From Linanthus parryae (lineage: Eukaryota > Streptophyta > Magnoliopsida > Ericales > Polemoniaceae): a DNA stretch of 64,000 nucleotides. Each line of letters opens with the position of its first letter. Position 1 is the stretch's first letter. This document shows positions 52,382-63,196 of the stretch, piece by piece. A model generated the notes under the pieces. It saw only the letters and a program-made list of their open reading frames with translations, did no database searches and had not been told where the DNA came from. A program made the position numbers and the translations under genes. The stretch lies in NCBI GenBank assembly GCA_023055425.1, contig JALGPY010000001.1:109845057-109909056 (forward strand), given 5' to 3'.

Positions 52382-53340
52382 ATTCTCCCAAACTCTTGTA
52401 CATTAGTAGCTTTTGTTGAGTTCTCTTCTTAATTCGTGGTTTATTCGGTCTATTCGTGCTCTCGATCTGCAAGTCCGTATGTGAATGCATTTGTTCGGAC
52501 CAGCGCTGTTGTATTTGGGGCTCCGTTTGGTATGCAATTGGATTAGGGTTACCGTATTTGGGGATTCCGTATGTGTTCAGAGTAGGGATGTTTTCCATTG
52601 TTGATTGTGATGATTTCGGTGGTAATTAGGTTTAGTGCTTTTATAAGTTTAGAAAGCGTTGGGTAGACAAAGCGGCGGAGGCATAATTGCAGGCTAATTG
52701 TAGGACTTAGATTTCCTGTAACACTTGGAATTCTGTTACAGAACTTCATCAGTATATTTTTTTGATAAACCATCATTATATTTATAGTCATTAACTAATA
52801 CGTAATTTATAATTGCAATATATTATACAGTTAATCTATAAAGTATGGTTCCTAATAGGAAACTAGAATATTCACATATTTTTATACATCATAACAACTT
52901 CCAATTTGTTATGGAGATTAGTATACTATAGATAACTAGGATGTTTTAGGAATAACATCACACATATAAATAGGCAAAATAGAACCATAGTTAAAACAGG
53001 GGGAGGCACCACCCCTTACAACCTCAACCACATCCCTCCTCAAACCATGGGATGGAGGTTCAAAAGCCATTGTTCAACATTTGATTTAAAAACAAGATAT
53101 TAAAAGGGATTCAACACAGAAAATGGAAGCGACGGCAGCGCAGCGACAACAAAGGAGCTTTGTTGGCAGACCTGTGACCATTCTCCAGCTTCACCTGCGG
53201 CTCGGTTAGGTCCTAGCAGCCTGCAGGCATGGAAAAACACATGAATTAATCATAACTAGTGAGTAGGAGTTTCACACATCGAAAACATAAATATTAATCT
53301 GCATATATATGTGCTAAGGCATGTAATTGAAAATATTATA
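52382..53340. other. host-like spacer
   Basis: No supported gene. Ordinary AT-rich sequence; a GC-richer patch at 53110-53230 (GCGACGGCAGCGCAGCGACA) may be part of an unseen exon. Confidence 0.3.
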
Positions 53341-53362
53341 GAACTATTATCTTTGGAGGACA

Positions 53363-54171
53363 TCAAACCTGGAATGAGGCATGGATCTCGTGCTGAGACA
53401 CAACAATGACATCCACCTGCACCTCAATTAGATCCCACATAATCCACAAGCCGCCACCAAATCCAAATAGATCAGCCACAAATCCTCTCTCAAAGCCAAG
53501 AGAGGCACAAATGCATCTGGCCCAGTCCCAAGAAATTGTGGTTTCAGTAACATAAACAATTTTTGGCTTGTTCCATCCAAACAGAGCAGTGAAATTGCTT
53601 CTAAAATTACCACTTCCTGCATCGTTACAATTCCATAAAAGAAACCTCATGGGAAAGTTTGACATCCTCACTCAGTCCAGCAGGCCCCCTGATGCCGTTC
53701 TTCTTTGGTCTTCCACCGTTGATCTGATCTCCTCCTCCTCTACCACATCCATCATATTTTCACCTTCCGCCAAAAGCCCCCCTTCTATAGGACCGTATGA
53801 AGGTATTCCCTTAAGTGTAGTTGCATGTTTCCCGAATACACTACTATCCAGGTTGCCTTGTAGTCCTCCATCATTACAAGCCTTGCTTCTCCAATTTCGT
53901 CTGGAAAATGGATGATGTACCAGAGGTTCGAGCTAAGCCTCTCATCTGCTGTCACAATCAAGTTGTCTAGAACAATGTCGAATGCCAATCTTGCTTCCTC
54001 CCTAATGATCATCTGATTGATTTCATCAGATGTCCAACTGAACTGTTCTAAGAGGCTGTTGAGGCTCCCTTGCTCTATGATACATGCTCTTGGGTGGGGG
54101 CCTTTCGGTGAGTCATGATGGTGTTCCTGTTTGTTCTGGGAGATGGTATGAGTGGGAGAGGAATGCACCAC
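53363..54171 (-). pseudogene. LINE fragment: end of ORF1 and endonuclease start
   Basis: On the minus strand 53671-53363 encodes the beginning of a LINE endonuclease (FLLWNCNDAGSGNFRSNFTA, VTETTISWDWARCICASLGF, FGGGLWIMWDLIEV), with the N-W-N-C block and the E of TETT where the metal-binding glutamate lies. Upstream, 54171-53785 is an open piece of 128 residues in the place of LINE ORF1, without a clear motif. The copy stops after HASFQ (53363), at a CAG|GTTTG that also reads like a splice donor. The retained 5' part with the 3' part missing is unusual for LINEs. Confidence 0.65.
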
Positions 54172-55051
54172 TTATTGGAGATTACAAATTGCTCCACTTT
54201 CTTTATAAAGGACCAACCTCATCTCCTTTTACCTGGAGCATCCTCCAGATTGACACGAGGTAATGTGTTGTCCCTAACATTGACAAGCTTGGCAGAATCT
54301 TAACTTTATCTAGGATGGAAGGTGCTGCCAATGGAAAAACACTGTAGGTTTTTTGTTCAATACTTGCTATATAGGTTCAAACAGGGAGATCATGGGGGAG
54401 GTGGAGTTTACAAAAATATGGAGAGTTGGAAGATGGAGAGGTGGGGGTTAGTGGAGGTTAGTGTTGGAATATATGCCCTAGAGGCAATCGAATTTTGTAT
54501 GAACATTTGTTTTGGTTAGAATAATCATTGTGTTATTTATGGAGATATTTAATATAATGAAGTCCTTAGATTACAATGTGTTATTTATCTTAAATATCCC
54601 TAGTCCATTTTATTGATTAACAGGACGATCAACTATAGAGTATGGGGTTGGATTGATATAAACATATCACGATCCAACACATGGGTATTCATTAGGAGTA
54701 ATGGCATACTGGATTGACCCAATAACTAGAAGGCTACAGATGAGTTATGTAAAGTCACAAGTGCGTCTCGTAGTGACAATGTTATTGTGGTCCTTAGACT
54801 TGAATTCACTAGATACTCTAGTTGTGAAATATCAGGCTTTGATATTATCAAACTTTGCGCCTTAACCGGGTAACTATAAAGGTAGTAATCACGCATGTTA
54901 GGAAGCAAGCTTAGACATGGTAGTGATGTCGATAGGATTTGTCCCTCCCACATAACGGGAGAAAATATCCGCGGCCACTCGAGGGATATTGCTATAGAAT
55001 GTATGGCCAGACTCAGATAAATCAATATAGGAAATTGATTTTAAATGCATG

Positions 55052-56302
55052 TGAAAGTGTGTACAGTAGGTAGAAATGCATTATCAATACTCTAGAAGGG
55101 GGGCGGGGTTGAATAGAGTATGCCTACTTTTGCTAAAACTTGCAAGAGAAGTGGTTTCAAGAGAGTTTGTGAAGAGTAAGTGTATTTCAAGGCCTTGAAT
55201 TGAGTTTCAAGCCCTTGGAATAAAAAAAGTTTAGTATGAAGAGAATAAGCCTATTTCAAGGCATTTAAATGATTTTCAAACCCTTGAAATGAAACTGATT
55301 GAGTGCTGCAAATAAACTGAGTATGCAACTGTAAAGTAAATGCAAGAGACACAAGATATATGGATTTCAGTCCACTTGGACCTACGTCTCTACCTCAGGG
55401 ATCTTCTTCCTACAGTATTTTCAACTAAACTCTTATTAATCCACAGCCAAGCCCTAAATATCAAGCATAGAGAGATACCTTACTCTGTTACAGCTTGTGG
55501 TTCTCACTAACCTATCTAGTACCTACTCTAGCTATCTGATTAACTAAGAATTCTCTATTTTTCACTTGAACAATCCTTGCGAATAAGAACTAGAAGTATA
55601 ACAGCTGAGATATACAAATGAAGTTCAGAGCAGAAGAACACAGAGTATGAAACTGATGTGAAAGTGCAGTGTTCTTCTGAGAATGGATTGAGGGGATGAT
55701 CTGATTCTATGTTGCTTTGCAATCCTTTAGTGTGTCTCTGTTTTCCCCCGTTGAGTTGTGTCTCTGAATGATTCAATGTAAGCTCCATTTATACAGCACA
55801 TATGATCTGCAGATCTCCCTGATTTCACCAAGAAACTTTCCTATTTTGTAGGCAACAACTTTGACTTCTCTAAAGGTCTTCTCGAACGAATAGTTGATCA
55901 TTATATTCAAAGATATTGAGCTGATCTTTTTTTTAAATAGGTTGTGAAGCTTTCATAAGTGTTTGATTGATCACAAGATCAATTCTTTTCAGTATTTCTT
56001 TTCCTGCAAAACTCAGGTTAGGACATGAAACCTGTAAAATAGGAAACAAAATTTCCCTGCAAAACTAAGTCAAACAGATTGATTAGATGGAGTAAAAACA
56101 TGTAATAATGCCTTGTATTTCATCATTAAGTAGTAAAAGATCAAGCATAGGAGATTAAGAGTTCAATCAAGATCAAAAACTCCCCCTAAGAATATGCAAT
56201 TGAAGCTCAGTCAATTTCAAGGCGTTGAAAGCTGTTTCAAGGCCTTGAAATAGACTAGCTATTTCAAGTCTTTGAAACTTATGAAACTGAATTGATCTTA
56301 CA
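55052..56302 (-). mobile_element. solo Sirevirus-like LTR, minus orientation (1,251 bp)
   Basis: Flanked by GCATG on both sides (55047-55051 and 56303-56307). On the minus strand it opens TGTAAGATCAATTCAG and closes ACACTTTCA. It carries TTAGGGGGAGTTT, many TTTCAAGGCCTTGAAA palindromes and the U5 hairpin (near 55081-55112). A solo LTR forms when unequal recombination between two LTRs removes the interior. Confidence 0.9.
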
Positions 56303-56714
56303 GCATGGACAAGAATACTCCCAGGATCGAGAAACTATGGATTGGATATACGAGTGTGACTTGTATGTCTCGTGTCCAATCGGATATGGAGACAAAGGGA
56401 TAATGCAATACGGTGACATCGGTCACAAGGTTTGTCGAATTAATGACTATTTCTATTAGTTGGGTGGCATGGATGTGTTGCTAGACACCGCTCTATGTTA
56501 GTAATTCTTACTACCAACTAAGTAGAAACTTATGGGTTCACACTCCCTATCGATTAGATCGGACTTGGGAATTAATTAATATGATTAATAAATTTGAAGG
56601 ATCAATACGCAACAACTTACAAAGTTAGTAGGACTAGTTTGCAAGGTGGACTAATCCGTTTATGGATAGGATTAGGAGAGGGTCTAATATGTAGTTAACA
56701 AGAAGTTGTTAGAC

Positions 56715-56722
56715 TATATAAA
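56715..56722 (+). promoter_or_regulatory. TATA box in family A element 3 LTR
   Basis: TATATAAA in GACTATATAAAG, aligned with the TATA boxes at 33403 and 48489. Confidence 0.65.
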
Positions 56723-57066
56723 GAACACTCATAGAATATTTCTCAGGGTTGTTTTCATAATTGTTATAACAAAGGGAGAAAGCAAGGAGAGAGCCAAACA
56801 AGGAGGCCAAACCCGACCCCCTCGTCCGCCCCCTCCCTTTGCGGTCGGCCCTAGTGTGGCGTGGCCTTGGGTGCTCGTTTCGCGTGATCTTGTTCTCCCC
56901 CCCTTCCATAGCTTGTACAAGGTGTGGAGGATCCATAATCAATCCTAGGAGTGGACTATCCATAGAGACATGAATACTATTTCACAGGTGAATTCATCAC
57001 AGGAGACAATCAAGGCACTCGATGTTCTCATCCTTTACCATCGTTGTGAGTTCTAGACTTGTGATC

Positions 57067-58585
57067 TGTTGATTCAAAGACCCTTGAATGTGTTTTGGAT
57101 GGTAATTGTTTTGAGTGATGAAAGACAAAGACAAAGACAAAGACAAAGACATAAGCAGCAAAGTATTTCAGTTACTCCAAGGCCTTCAGATACTGATAGA
57201 ACTTCAAAGCCCTGAGAGTTGTTTTATTCTGCTATATGTTCTAACAATTCCGTGTTGCAGATTGGATATCTGATTATACAGATCAAGGATTTACTGCATA
57301 TACTTATAGTTTACATTATTTACATATCTAACACAATTGCAGATGATCAGAACAGGAAGAATCAAAGTTTTCTGGGTTTAACTTTGTATATCTGTGAAGT
57401 AGGTTCAGAGCTCCAAGGCCTTGAGATGTGCCTTGAGCTGCTGAAAGTTTTTACAGAACTAAGTTGATTCTTTCTTGCAGGTTGTGATTCTTATTATTGT
57501 GGTTATTCATTGACTTCTAAGAGTCTTAAACTTGTTTTTCATGATTTATATGTATTAGAAGTTAAACAGATTACTGTTCTAATCTTTTAATCAGTTTTAT
57601 CAGAAACTGGAAAACCAAACAGTCATAGCACTGTTATCTTTCTGGATTTTGTTGTTGCTGTGTTTTAATGTTGTTGCAGGTTTGTTAAATGTGCAAGAGC
57701 TATCTCAACAAACTCCAACGGATATCCACTTAGAGCTGTTTGAATTTCAGTTGAAAAATACAATGAGGATTTGTAGGAACTGAGATCCTAAAATCTCTCA
57801 ATCAGTTGCAGCTGTGGATAAAAGAGACTGGTTTGAATTTTGAAGGAAGAGAGAGGCTTACAGAATACTCAGAAAGGTGTGACAAATTCGTGGGAGATCA
57901 TTCATTCAAACAAACATTGATTCAAGCTTCAACCAGATTCCAGAAGATCAAATTAATCCAGTTTTTCAGAAGAACACATCCAGGCTTCAACAGCTTATCT
58001 CTTCTACTGTGTTCTTCACTTGTACTGTAATCTGTGTATCTTTTAATTATCTTAAACCTCACTTAACCTAGTGGTTCGTTGTTCAAGTGAACAACAAGAG
58101 GTTCTTGTTAGCTCAACAGTTAGTAGCTGGAACTAGACAAGTTTGGAACCAGAAGCTGTATAGGTGTAAGGGAAATCACTTATGCTTGAAGATCTAGGGC
58201 TGGTTCTGTGTGAGTAATAAGAAGTGTTTGCCCAATCCTGGTGGGATTAGATCCCTCAAGCAGAGATTAGGTCCATTGGGACTGAAATCTGTAAATTGCT
58301 TTGTGTTCTTTACTTTACAGTTTGATTATTATCTGCTGCATACAACTCAAATCAAACTAGTGTTCATAATCTGTTTAGAACTGATAATTGTTCAAGGCCT
58401 TGAAGCTTTCTATTTTGCCTTTGAAAGTTTCAGACAGTTTTCTAAAATCTCAAGGCATTGAGATTTGAATTTCACACGAAGCTAATTTGTTAAGTTTTGA
58501 GTTTTGCAAAAAATTTCCATACTCTACTCAACCCCCCCTTCTAGAGTATTTAGGTCCTGTATTTAGTCTACATTACACACTTTCA
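57067..58585 (+). mobile_element. solo Sirevirus-like LTR, plus orientation (1,519 bp)
   Basis: Flanked by TGATC (57062-57066 and 58586-58590). Opens TGTTGATTCAAAGACCC and closes ACACTTTCA. It includes a short GACAAA tandem repeat (57123-57149), palindromes near 57410, 58397 and 58450, and the U5 hairpin at 58521-58552. It is nearer to the LTRs of the inverted element than to the other solo LTR in its middle part. Confidence 0.9.
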
Positions 58586-58657
58586 TGATCCTTTGAGGGT
58601 CTTGAACAGATGATTATTTTTTTTCTTCCGCTGGGAATCCGTGTCAAAACCCTACAG

Positions 58658-58669
58658 TGGTATAAGAAC
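58658..58669 (+). other. primer-binding site (degenerate)
   Basis: TGGTATAAGAAC, two changes from TGGTATCAGAGC, directly after the LTR. Confidence 0.8.
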
Positions 58670-60235
58670 CACATGTCGTAGAGCATAACGTGGTTTATGT
58701 GTTATGATTATGTTACTTTTACACCTTAATTGTTGATTATTGCGTAAGACTGAATAATTAAGCATATTGATGCAACTTTGAATATGATTCAACTAAACAA
58801 GATATAATTTAACATAGGATGTAAAGATTAGTGAATTTTGATCACATATGATGTGAAATTTTGGATCTAGAAAACTAGGTTTATGGCACAGAATAGGAAA
58901 AGGGGTTTATCCAATTTGGAAACAAGCAAACTTGGGGACCAAGGAGAAGGATTGTTTTAGAAACAACCCCAAAGGGTTCGATCCCATGGGGACCGCCCGT
59001 CCTTCCTTGCCACCCAATAAAAGGACCGAAGCCCTAAGACGGGCCGGCCGACCAGCCTAGGGTCGGCGCGGAGTGCTCCTAGGGGTTTGACCAATGTGTT
59101 GGTCAGGCCTCTTGGACCGTTTTGACCATAGTACATCCAAAATAAACTAAAATTGACCAAGCGTGTTAAAATTGGATTTTATCTGTATTATGTGCTTTTT
59201 CACGGTGATTGGACATGGCCTAAGATGTGGATGTTGTGGATGTTAACTTTTTGATTTGGTTTTATTGTAATAATATTAATTAGGTTTTACGGCCCGCGAG
59301 CCGGTCTTCTCCTCAACTTGTGAGGTCTCTCTATTTAGTATAGATGCTAGCTAGTGTTAGATAGAGTAGATGATAAGACATGGAGAAAAGGCCTAAAGAA
59401 TTGATGGAACCATAAGATGGCGACATTCCACAAAGCTAAATGAGCATTGATTAAAAGATGGAGGCACATGGAGATGAGCTTGCTATTCTTTAGAGCTTAT
59501 AGTTATTCTCATTGTCTTGGGAATATCTTAATTTAGGAGGCCATATCCACATCACGTTTATTTTTGTTTGTGGTTGTTTAATTTATTCTCTTGTTATTTA
59601 TTATTGGTGTATGGATGATGCATGCAAATTATTAACAAGATTAACAACCCGGATATTTTCTTTTGGGATTTCCCAACCCAAATAAGTAGACCAGTTGATA
59701 TGAATCAACAAAACAATTAAAATTTAAATGAAAAAATTCCTCAAGTTTAATTTTTGCGTTTTTCCTTCTCGTTACTTATACACTCGTCATGATTATGATT
59801 TATCAAATTCGGTCTTGCCAAAGCAAGACAATTTGATTTATCATAATGTGGCGCGATAGCACAAGCTATTAATGTACAATTGTTTCAAGTAAGAGGTTGG
59901 ATGCAACTTGGCTTGCTCAATTGGATTGAAAGCGTAGAGGCAAACAATTGGGATTATCCATGGAATGGATAAATAAGGAGTTATTTTCCAAATTGAACAG
60001 AGATTTGCATAGGATGTAATTGGAATTGTTCATACCTAAAATTTTGGGTGACTTGCCACAACAAGGTCAAAATAAGTGAAATAGGGATCTTGGCCCACTA
60101 GAAAATATAATGATATTTTCCGCATTAATATAGAGGGTAATTAATACGAGAAAAATAGTGGGAGCTATGTTTAATAATCTAGTTATTTGTTCACAAAATA
60201 CTAAACCTTGTATATTTCTCATTTTGTAGAATCTA
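58670..60235 (+). other. leader of family A element 3
   Basis: Long non-coding leader aligned with the other two copies. The leader segment that recurs inside the sister gag genes is single-copy here (about 59745-60030). Confidence 0.8.
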
Positions 60236-61050
60236 ATGGCAAACAATTCATCGAATTCATCACAATCCCTACGACCTGTCCTTGAGAAGGAAAAGCTTTC
60301 TGGAACCAACTTTCTGGACTGGTACATGAACTTGAGAATCATTCTCAAGCAAGAGAAAAGACTGTATATTCTAGAGGAGGAAGTTCCTGAGGATCCAGAA
60401 AATAATACTCCTGCAGCCCTAAAGGCATATCAGAAGATCGTTGAAAATGCTAATGTTGTGGCCTGACTTATGCTTTGCACCATGAGCTCTGAGCTTCTGA
60501 AGCTACACGAGAACATGGTTGCGTACGATATGACCGCACACTCAAAGCAGCTCTTCCAAGAGCAGGCAAGGGTTGAGAGGTATGAAGTTTCCAAGGTATT
60601 GTTCAAATGTCATCTGACAGAGGGAAACTCTATGGGACCTCACATGATCCGTATGATCGGGTACTTGGAGAATCTCGCACCCCTAGGGTTTCCGGTGGGT
60701 CAAGAGTTGGATACTGATCTCATCCGACAAGCATTGCCGGATAATTATGGAAAATTCATTATGAACTATAACACGAATGAGATCGACAGACCTCTGCCAG
60801 ATTTACTCAATATGTTGAGGAAAGCTGAACAAAGAATCAACAAGGGAAAGGGCAAGTCCATAATGATGGTGCACAAAGGAAAGGGCAAGTGAGTTGCCTC
60901 TTCCTCTAAAGGGAAAGGAAAGGCAGTTGCAAAACCCAAGAAAGTTTCCATTAAACCTGCTGGTGGCATTGCCAAAGGCGTGACTAAGGGTGATTTCACT
61001 TCTTCAATCAGATTGGACACTGGAAGAGGAAATGCCCAAAGTATCTGGAG
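60236..61050 (+). pseudogene. gag of family A element 3 (intact core)
   Basis: ATG at 60236 gives MANNSSNSSQSLRPVLEKEK, then KLSGTNFLDWYMNLRIILKQ of the copia gag N-terminal domain. A stop replaces the Cys/Ala codon near 60464, and a second ORF from 60470 contains the UBN2 core (LHENMVAYDMTAHSKQLFQE, MGPHMIRMIGYLENLAPLGF, QALPDNYGKFIMNYN). A Lys-Gly rich basic tail (GKGK repeats) has another stop near 60892. The zinc knuckle is readable only after a frameshift (GHWKRKCPKYLED, about 61020), with its first cysteines altered. Confidence 0.88.
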
Positions 61051-61398
61051 GATAAAAGTCTTGGAATAGTGATTCCACCACCACCAGGTATTTTTGTTAT
61101 AGATTTCAATTTAACTTTCTCTTCATCTTGGGTATTGGATACTGGATGTGGATCTCACATTTGTCAAAATGTGCAGGATCTAAAGAGAAGTAGAAGATTG
61201 GCTAAAGGGGAGATAGACCTGCGCGTCGGGAATGGATCAAAGGTTGCTGCATTGGCCGTGGGCGTATACGAGATGTCTCTGCCTTCAGGATTAGTTTTAG
61301 GATTAGATAATTGCTATTTTGTGCCTGCTATGAGCAGATTTATTATTTCTATTTCTTTTTTGGACAAGGAAGGTTTCTATTTCAATAAAGGACAATAG
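61051..61398 (+). pseudogene. protease of family A element 3
   Basis: Reads SSSWVLDTGCGSHICQNVQD (catalytic D-T-G intact), RSRRLAKGEIDLRVGNGSKV, GLVLGLDNCYFVPAMSRFII and DKEGFYFNKGQ, where a stop ends the frame. This is the aspartic protease plus the start of the GAG-pre-integrase region. Confidence 0.9.
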
Positions 61399-61453
61399 TT
61401 GCTCCATTTATTTTGATAGTATACACTATTGTAGCGCGCTATTATCTAATTGA

Positions 61454-62289
61454 TTGTATATCTTAGATCTAAGCAATCCTGTCTATAACATCAATACCAA
61501 GAGGATTAAAAATAATGATTTAAATCCTACTTATATGTGGCCCTGTCGTTTAGGCCATATAAACGAGAAACGCATATCTAGACTCCATAAGGACGGACTC
61601 CTCGATTCAATTGATTATGAATCATATGAGACATGTGAGTCTTGTTTATTAGGAAAAATGATAGAGCCCCCTTTCAATAAGAAAGGAGAGAGGACTAGTG
61701 AGAAATTGTCACTCGTGCATACTGAGTATATGGACCATTTGCCACGACTGCCAGAGGTGGTTATCTTTATTTCATTACACTTACTGATGATTTCAGTATA
61801 TATGGATTTGTATACCTTATGAAGGCCAAATCCGAATCCTTTGAAAAGTTCAAATAATTCAAGAATGAAGTAGAGAAGAAACTTGGCAAAAGTATTAAGG
61901 CTCTACGATCGGAGCGTGGTGGAGAATACTTGAGCCAATATTTTGACGACTATCTTAGGTAGTGTGGGATCTTGTCCCAACTCACTCCACCCGGAACGCC
62001 ATAGTGGTATGGCGTGTCCGAGAGGAGGAATCAAACTCTGTTGGACATGGTTCGATCTATAATGTGTCAAACTAATCTTCCATTATCATTTTGGGGCCAC
62101 GCTCTATTATGTGCAGCATTCACCCTTAACCGTGTTCCATCTAAATTGGTCATGAAAACACCACATGATATGTGGAGTGGGAGGCGTCCCACATTGTTGT
62201 TCATGAGGATTTTTCACTGCAATGTGTATGTAAAACGTTCACAAACAGAGCAACTCATGCCAAAGTTTAATAACTCTGAGAGATGTTAC
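61454..62289 (+). pseudogene. GAG-pre-integrase and integrase of family A element 3
   Basis: YMWPCRLGHINEKRISRLHK and ETCESCLLGKM form the HHCC-like site with the first His changed to Cys. The first integrase aspartate block is shifted (HTEYMDHLP). The second catalytic aspartate is replaced by Glu (RSERGGEYLS) and the glutamate block is VSERRNQTLLDM. A stretch from 62014 is open through LSFWGHALLCAAFTLNRVPS. The frame then runs into foreign sequence at about 62290. Confidence 0.88.
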
Positions 62290-62654
62290 TGGAAACGACG
62301 GACATCCTGGAGACAACCCCGGCCTGGGACCTTCCAGCAGAAGGAGATGCTAGTCAACATACCCATTAAAAAGCCCTCCTTCCGATGGGTAATTGGTAAC
62401 CCGTTCGAGTACATAAATACCCTCCCCTGGGAAACAGCAAAGAAGAGGTGGTTTGACTTCCTTCAGAAAACAGACCGGCTAAGTTGGAGTCAGATTAGTA
62501 GCTAGCCTTACTTTTGCTCCAAGATCAAACTCTTATTTTGAGTTAGATTGGACTTAACATATAGTGGTAGAACCTGAACTGGGCGTACTACTTCCCAACC
62601 GGTACAAGCCCTATCTCCCTATCGATCGAATGCACTTCGTCCCATTTCTGTAAG
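62290..62654. other. foreign insert of about 365 bp inside integrase C-terminus
   Basis: Copia homology stops after the NNSERCY codons and resumes at TTTGTGGGATACCCTAAGG (62655). The intervening sequence is more GC-rich than its surroundings, has no counterpart in either sister element, and keeps the upstream reading frame open for about 70 codons (WRQPRPGTFQQKEMLVNIPI and on) before a stop. Flanks TGTTAC / TGTAAG could be a decayed target duplication. It lacks TG...CA ends and I do not recognise it. Confidence 0.7.
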
Positions 62655-62734
62655 TTTGTGGGATACCCTAAGGAAACAAAAGGATCTTATTTCTACAATC
62701 CAACCGAGAACAATTTTTTGTTGTTCGGACATGT

Positions 62735-63193
62735 ATGTTCCTAGAAAGAAAATTTGTCTCTAAAGAAGCAAGTGGGAGGAAAGTAGAACTTGAAGAGGTT
62801 GAAGAAAAACAAAACACTTATCCTACTATGGAACACGAACAGGAGCCGCAAAATGTTGTGGAGGAACCTGTTCAGGTAACACAAGAACTTTGTAGGTCGA
62901 GTAGAGTGCGCCAGGAGCTAGAGAGGTACAGACTTCTCATGACGGAGTTTGGTGACGCGTTGCTCATAGATGATGTGCCTACTACCTATGGAGAGGCCAT
63001 GAAAGGGCCATACTCTCAGAAGTGGCTTGAGGCCATGAGATCCGAAATGGAATCCATGTATACCAACAAAGTATGGACTTTGGTGGCACCACCCATAGGG
63101 GCTCGACCCATATGGTGCAAGTGGGTCTTCAAGAAGAAGACCGACATGGATGGAAATGTGATTGCCTATAAGAGCCGATTGGTGGAAAAATGA
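62735..63193 (+). pseudogene. integrase-RT linker and RT fingers of family A element 3
   Basis: Begins after the insert with MFLERKFVSKEASGRKVELE, an acidic Pro-Gln linker, RSSRVRQELERYRLLMTE, then EAMRSEMESMYTNKVWTLVA, KWVFKKKTDMDGNV and YKSRLVEK, where a stop replaces a Gly codon. The reading frame continues across the stop into the next piece. Confidence 0.9.
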
Positions 63194-63196
63194 TTC

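Larger units (their letters stand above)
54462..58656 (+). repeat. 5' LTR of family A element 3 with two solo LTR insertions
   Basis: Opens TGTTGGAATATATGCCC and closes AAACCCTACA. Removing 55052-56302 and 57067-58585 with one copy of each 5-bp duplication leaves about 1.42 kb, the normal length for this family. TATA box TATATAAA at 56715-56722. Confidence 0.92.
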
